Assembly: GCF_030463565.1 (NCBI RefSeq)
Contig: NC_134643.1
Location: 2,118,001 to 2,182,000 of the forward strand
Direction: 5' to 3'
Source: Pelecanus crispus
Lineage: Eukaryota > Chordata > Aves > Pelecaniformes > Pelecanidae
Length of the DNA: 64,000 bases
Positions 58,601-64,000 of the stretch are shown piece by piece (position 1 is the stretch's first letter; every line of letters begins with the position of its first letter). The notes under the pieces were generated by a model, which saw nothing but the letters and a program-made list of their open reading frames with translations, had not been told where the DNA came from and ran no database searches. Made by a program: the position numbers and the translations under genes.

Positions 58601-61600
58601 ACAACTATCATCATGTCCTCCTACACTCGTAGGTTTAAAGCAACCACCGTAGCTCTCCAATTATTGCCCAACGTGTTTCATTCCTATAATATAGGCATTA
58701 CAATAAGGTTTTAATGCAAAGCAGTGTTTTATTTTGGCATGCACACTATAAGGCAATGTACCTCATGGGACTGCCTATGCAGTATTTCAGATACCCCTCT
58801 GCTCGAGCTGGGGTGGGACTCACGTAGCTAAATGCGCAAGATGCTTCCCACCCTGGCCTCCCCACTGTCCTTCAAAAAGGCTTTTCTTGGTGTCTCCTGG
58901 GAACCTGCCTGATGGTGCCTTTCAAAAGACAACCTGCAGAGGTGATCACACAGGTATTAACCTCTCTGCTGCTACTGCTCAATATCAAGACTGCATAGCT
59001 ACTATTCTTTCATGAAAAGGAGAAATGATCACATATGAGAGGCATTAACTTGGAAACCTCAGCATTTTAAAATGAGTTGTAGGGGTGGGGAGTACAATAG
59101 GATTAAGGTTCAAAAATCTGCATGCAGCTTTGTTTCCAGTTGTCCACAAGAGTTGGAGAGAAATTTCTCCATCTCAGACTCCATCATCTACACTTTCTCC
59201 CTTGGTCACTCAGCTGTATGGAGAAATGCAGCTAGTACCTCCCACAAAAGGCATGTCATATAGAAACATCTGCCCCATTTAAAAAGTTCTCTTCAGTCCT
59301 CCAAACATCCAACACAGATGTTCTGCAACAACAGAGCCCCTTATAGGCTGGCTGCTCTTTCTTTCTCTTCAATGGTCTAGTAAGAGAACTCAATCAACAG
59401 AAAAGGGCAAAGCATAAACCAGAAACTGCTCCTGCTCACATGCCACCAACATCGACAGTGTTCTGGGAGTAGGAATTCTTTTATTTGTTCTAGATCTTGG
59501 TATCACAGACATTTCCTGACCATCTTTTGTTAATAGGAATAAGCTTTTTATGGTGTAAAGATATCTTACTGATCCTCCTTCCTTTTTCAAGTCTTTGGCC
59601 AAGTACAGGGAGCCGAGATCTCCTAGGAAAAAAAGACCTGTAGGAAAGTGGCCTCTGTCATCTCAAAGCTTCATCACATCTCCTGCTGTCCCATCTCCAG
59701 TCACTGCTTGCTAACTGAGCCTTGATGAGGTACCCTTTAAGCAAAGATCATTGGGATAATTGGCTGCAGAATTGCTTGATTTTTTGCTCTGTCTGTAGCT
59801 CTGCTACAGCCTGCAAAGCTCTTCAAAACTACAGAGCCAAATTTAGTCACCTGCATGACTACCATGCGTATTATGTGCAAATGGATGACTCATGATTGCA
59901 GTGCTCAGATGGGCATCCCTTGCAAGGTCTGTGAAGAATCTGAAGACTGCGCTGGTGAATTAAAGGTCAGCGATGACCGTAAGAGCAATCCTAGAAGTTT
60001 TACCTAGTGTATCTCACAATGCAACATGAGAAAAAGCAGAGCTGCAGGTTGAGCACTGTGCTGTTGGTCATTGCTCAAAACAATGTATGATTAATTCAAA
60101 CAAGTGCAGGGCAGCCTGGATGTAATGTTTTACTACCTGAAGATAGCAGAATAAAGTATTGTGCTGGTGCCAGCAGTTGGATGTAGTTAATTGCTGTGTT
60201 TACCACAAAGCTGTTCCAAGAGCCCAGCCCTATTGTAGAACATCCATAGATATCCCTGCTGTGTCACCCAAACGAAAAGACTGAAGTTGTGTTCAGTCAC
60301 TTCCTTGAAAAAGATTCTTCTTGATAGAGTGTCTCCAGCATAATTTCCTAGTTTAAGACAGGATGAGCAGATACAGACTCTTTCCTTATCTTATGAGGCT
60401 CAAGACAAGCAGAAAGTGTTAATTATAGCTGGCTGATTCATGGTATTTCAAAGTGATTAAGAACTTCAGGGCTATGAAGACGATTACGTGAACACACGAA
60501 AATAATTTTCAAGATGTAAAACGTTGCAGCAACATGCTGGCAAAGCAAATCTCTCCAAACTAAGAGCAGCGGAAGGGCAATCTTGTTGAGACTGTACAGA
60601 AAGAACAAACACTTCTGTTTTGGTACCCTCTGTTTGTTTCAAGAAATGAATGTTCCAGGCTGCTTACCAGCAAGTGATGATACTGCCAGTCTTGCCAAGA
60701 GTAAATCTTTCCAGAGCCTGTTAAAATAGAGATTGCCATGCTGATGGTCCGTGGCGAGATTAGCTGTGAAATACTTTTTAACCTTAAAAGAGCATGTGTC
60801 ATTTGTATTTTCAAGCTGGCCTGCAAACAGGTTTAGAAAACCAGCTACCAAACATTGAGAGAAGCAGGGGAAGTCCTGAACATAAAACCTGTTCGGCAAC
60901 ATAGCAGGGGAGGAGATGGGGCCTCAATAATCTTAACAGAGGAAGTTTGGGCAATTTAGTAGATAACATATTGATAAAGGCAAGCCGGTAGGCTCAATTG
61001 TTTCACATTGAAGCCAGACTAAGGAAACAGTCATTGTTCGCTGCCTTCCTTGAATAAACATCAGGATCCTCTCACCAGCACAGGACGGTATGGATGAAGC
61101 AATAGCAGTGAACACTTGGACAAATTTATCCTCATAATTTAATTTCAAGGTTGATGATTCCCTTCAAAGCTGGACACATTTTCAAGTTCAGAAGGGAGGG
61201 CTAAACAGCAGTGGAAAAACCACACCTGATCTTAAATCAATTTATCAGAAAGTAAATGTTTCTGTCAAGTACTGTGTTGCTTCTTAAGCATCTTTTTATT
61301 GCTTGTCTTCTCCAGAGACAGGGTTTTTTTTGTGTTGACTTCTGCTATTTTTTGAGGAAGGTGGAAGGGAAGCCATAAAAGAGATTTTGGGGTCAACAAA
61401 AATCCAAAAGACATCCACAAAGGGCGTGCTAGAATAGATTCCTATTAGTCAGACTAGAGGATAAAGCACAGAAAAGCTTCACTCATCAGGTTAGAGCAAC
61501 TTCCCATTAATGTTATTTGAAACATTTTTCTCCCTTTTTACTGTAAATGTGCACCGCCTAGTCAGCATCATTCAACAGTCTGCACTCTTTTTTTTTTTTA

Positions 61601-64000
61601 CTTATTTTTGATGACTTATCCAGGAAACTGCAGAAATGCTTTGATCTGGCAGTTCTCAACTTTTTAAAGTTCCAAAATACATTCTTCAGACTGGGCAGCA
61701 ATTCTGTGTTTCCTTCCCTTCTGATTTCCATCCCCCCCTCCTTTTTTTTTGTTTTCAGTGCAATCTGTTCTTAAATATAAACCACTTGCACCAGTTAAGT
61801 ACTAAGATGATGAATATTACAGCAACATGAACAGATTAAAAGTAAGTCTTTCCCCAACAAGCAAGCCGCACTGGTGAATCCTGTTTTGAAGGACAAGAAC
61901 AGAAATGCTTCACAAAGGGTCCTTTCAATTTTAATTTAAAGCTTTTCTGCAGGGGGGAAAAAAGAGCCTCTGGATTTCCAACCTACTATAGTTAATATTT
62001 CCACTTCAACAATATCCAGGGGCCTTGGCCAACGTAAGAGGCCTCCCAAGCACTGTGCAAACAAACTAAGGGCACTTAGAGCAGTGCTTGTCACGGTTCC
62101 TTATCTTGAAAAGCTCCAGGGTAAAAGCCTTACTTGAAGAAAAACCTATTGACAGACATTTTAAATATCTAAAAGCAAGACAGAAGAACTCAGTACTTCA
62201 ATGGCGGAGAGGAAAATGGTGCCGGTGAACTCTGCACGGAGTTCAAGTTTGCAGACTGCTTCTCCATCATTAATGCTACCTCATTAATGCTATCGCTGCT
62301 AGTAGCACACAAAAGGAAGCGGGATACTTACAGCCATAATTATATAGAGAGCAAAAGAATGACGGGTTGCTCTCTGGAAATGTGGTTTAGAAAGCTGCAA
62401 TAACTTTCTGGCAACAGCACCATCACGGTTTGCAACACTGGTGCAATTAGTAATTCTAGCAGTCTCAGCTTTCAAATAGCAAAGCCATGAAAACACACGG
62501 CCAGCAGTGGAGTTAAACAGCGATCAAAAACGCTTCAATCCATCTACCACTTGGACAGGGCTGAGCGGTGCTACTGCTGAGCTGAGAACTTCTTGTACTT
62601 TTCAGACACTCTGGAATAGCTATTATTTTGTTCTTTTATGTTGGAACAACCTCAGCTTCTAAAAGGAAGCGCCTTCAGACACTCTGGGCAGGTTTAAATT
62701 ATAGAAAGAACATTAAATTTTTGTTTAAATAGTTTTATGAAGTTCAGCGCAGACTGAACAGGAAGAGTGATTTTCCATTTTAGAAGTGTTTGCTCCTCAC
62801 AGGTATTGGTGGAATATTATAGCTATTTGTCTGAAGAAGCAATCAACAGCAGCACTGAACACGCGCAGATAAGCCCCAAGGAGATTAAACATGCGCCGAT
62901 ATCCTTAAATAATCACACGCCTGACCTCTCTAGAGCTGCACATTAACAGCCTCTCCACAGCCAACGCAGCAACATCTAGTTTCATCTGAGGATTGAAGTG
63001 ATATCTTTTCACAGCAGACTTCCCTTATGACCCAAGCATCTTCCTTCCAGTTCGCCTTCACACTTCCCTCCCCAACCGGGTATCTGCTCCAAGTCAAATT
63101 CAGTAAGCGCTAAGCTCCCTAGCACTGTTGCTAGGGCTGGCAGCAGAGCTTTCTGCAGGAGAAAAAGAAGGTTTTTTTCAGTAGCACATGGTCAAGTCTC
63201 CTTTCTTCCCCTGTCCAACTCTTCAAGTTACTTCAACATTTATGCTTAGCACTCAGTGGCATTTTTCAAAGGCTTCTGGTCAAATGACACACTGCAATAC
63301 ACCGTCAACTGAGCACTGAAATGAAACAGGTAACAATAGCCTTTTGTGAAGATTATTTGTAAGAGGACCATTTCAGCAATTTAGTTTACAACATGACTGT
63401 GCAAACATTTGCGCTGGCCAAACCAAGACGTAGCAAACATAAGCCTTTGTTCCGCTTTGCTTACGAGCTGGCCTGCTGAGACAACTCTGCAGGTGCACCA
63501 CAGACCATCTTCAACTGCCATCATGGCCTAAGGTTGCCCCTAAACGCACGTGCAAACACGGCGAGGAGGTGATGGGAACACTGTGAACATCCCAGGGAAC
63601 ATGTACTACCGAGGAAACAAAAAAAACTTGGATGCCTTGAGGAGTCCATGAGTCCAGGCCATGCCCAAACTGAGAGGACAGAAGCACCACTAGGCATGAG
63701 CCAAAACTGTGGTGCTCCAGAAGTACGGTTCCTCTTACAGGGCACATGAGGGAGCTGGTGTCCCTAAGGACTCATCAGCATTAACTTCTTCATGCCAGCG
63801 ATGGCCCAGAGCATCGCCCAGCTGTTCTCTCACCCAAGCATTTGCCCTTGGCTCCATCCATGTTTTGCTTTGCAAGATAGCAAGAGCAGACTCTCCACCA
63901 TACAGCCTTATGGCACACAGGAGCAGAGCTGTACAAAGAGAGCTCCAGTTCTGCAGGCAGGTATTCTTGCCTGCAAGAGAGGATTATGGCAATAATTCTT
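55653..64000 (-). other. Presumed NET1 long-form intron 1 (open at right edge)
   Basis: 8.3 kb upstream of the long-form second coding exon. No CpG island, basic-rich first exon, RNA gene or mobile element is recognised. It contains a TAA run (56033-56060) and an AT-rich patch (57630-57715). By inference it is intron, with exon 1 beyond the window. Confidence 0.55.

Noticed and set aside
62200-62260. ATGGCGGAGAGG-like start as a possible NET1 first exon
   Set aside because: It is on the plus strand, opposite to NET1. There is no CpG island and no match to the NET1 N-terminus.
1-64000. CRISPR arrays, operons, phage or defence systems
   Set aside because: The window is vertebrate nuclear DNA with spliced genes. 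The repeats are minisatellites and CR1, without spacer structure.

Overview
This is ordinary vertebrate nuclear DNA, most likely from a bird. The evidence is spliced genes with GT-AG introns, several CR1 retrotransposon fragments with the CR1 3' end (ATTCTATGATTCTAT type), GC-rich minisatellites, and a calmodulin-like protein that matches my memory of the chicken striated-muscle calmodulin (CCM1) almost residue for residue. The species cannot be named from the sequence.

Three protein-coding genes are recognised. ASB13 (+ strand, coding 1973-10993, six coding exons, 278 aa) is complete. CALML3/CCM1 (- strand, 24585-25034, one exon, 149 aa) is complete. NET1 (- strand) is complete for the short NET1A form (31654-42035, ten coding exons, 540 aa) and partial for the long, nuclear-localising form. 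Two extra exons of the long form are seen (50231-50290 and 55586-55652), and its first exon lies beyond the right edge or was not recognised. The order and orientation ASB13(+) CALML3(-) NET1(-) mirrors human 10p15.1 read in reverse, which supports all three identifications.

Layout: 1-1.8 kb, C-rich minisatellite; 1.8-2.0 kb, ASB13 CpG island and exon 1; 2.1-2.7 kb, a second, G-rich minisatellite in ASB13 intron 1; 4.7-11 kb, ASB13 exons 2-6; 11-13.2 kb, probable 3' UTR with a long perfect inverted repeat; 13.2-24 kb, intergenic DNA with two CR1 copies and two degenerate tandem-repeat blocks; 24.0-25.2 kb, CALML3; 25.2-30 kb, intergenic DNA with a CATC-type minisatellite and an orphan CpG island near 28 kb; 30-42 kb, NET1 3' UTR, exons and NET1A promoter; 42-64 kb, upstream introns of the long NET1 form, AT-richer and almost without repeats.

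The three genes do not form an operon or pathway. ASB13 is a substrate receptor of a Cullin5 ubiquitin ligase, CALML3 a calcium sensor, and NET1 a RhoA exchange factor. I found no new biological system. The features most worth a second look are the two opposite-skewed minisatellites around ASB13 exon 1, the 21-bp inverted repeat in the ASB13 3' UTR, a cluster of MEF2/CArG-like boxes upstream of CALML3, and the orphan CpG island between CALML3 and NET1.
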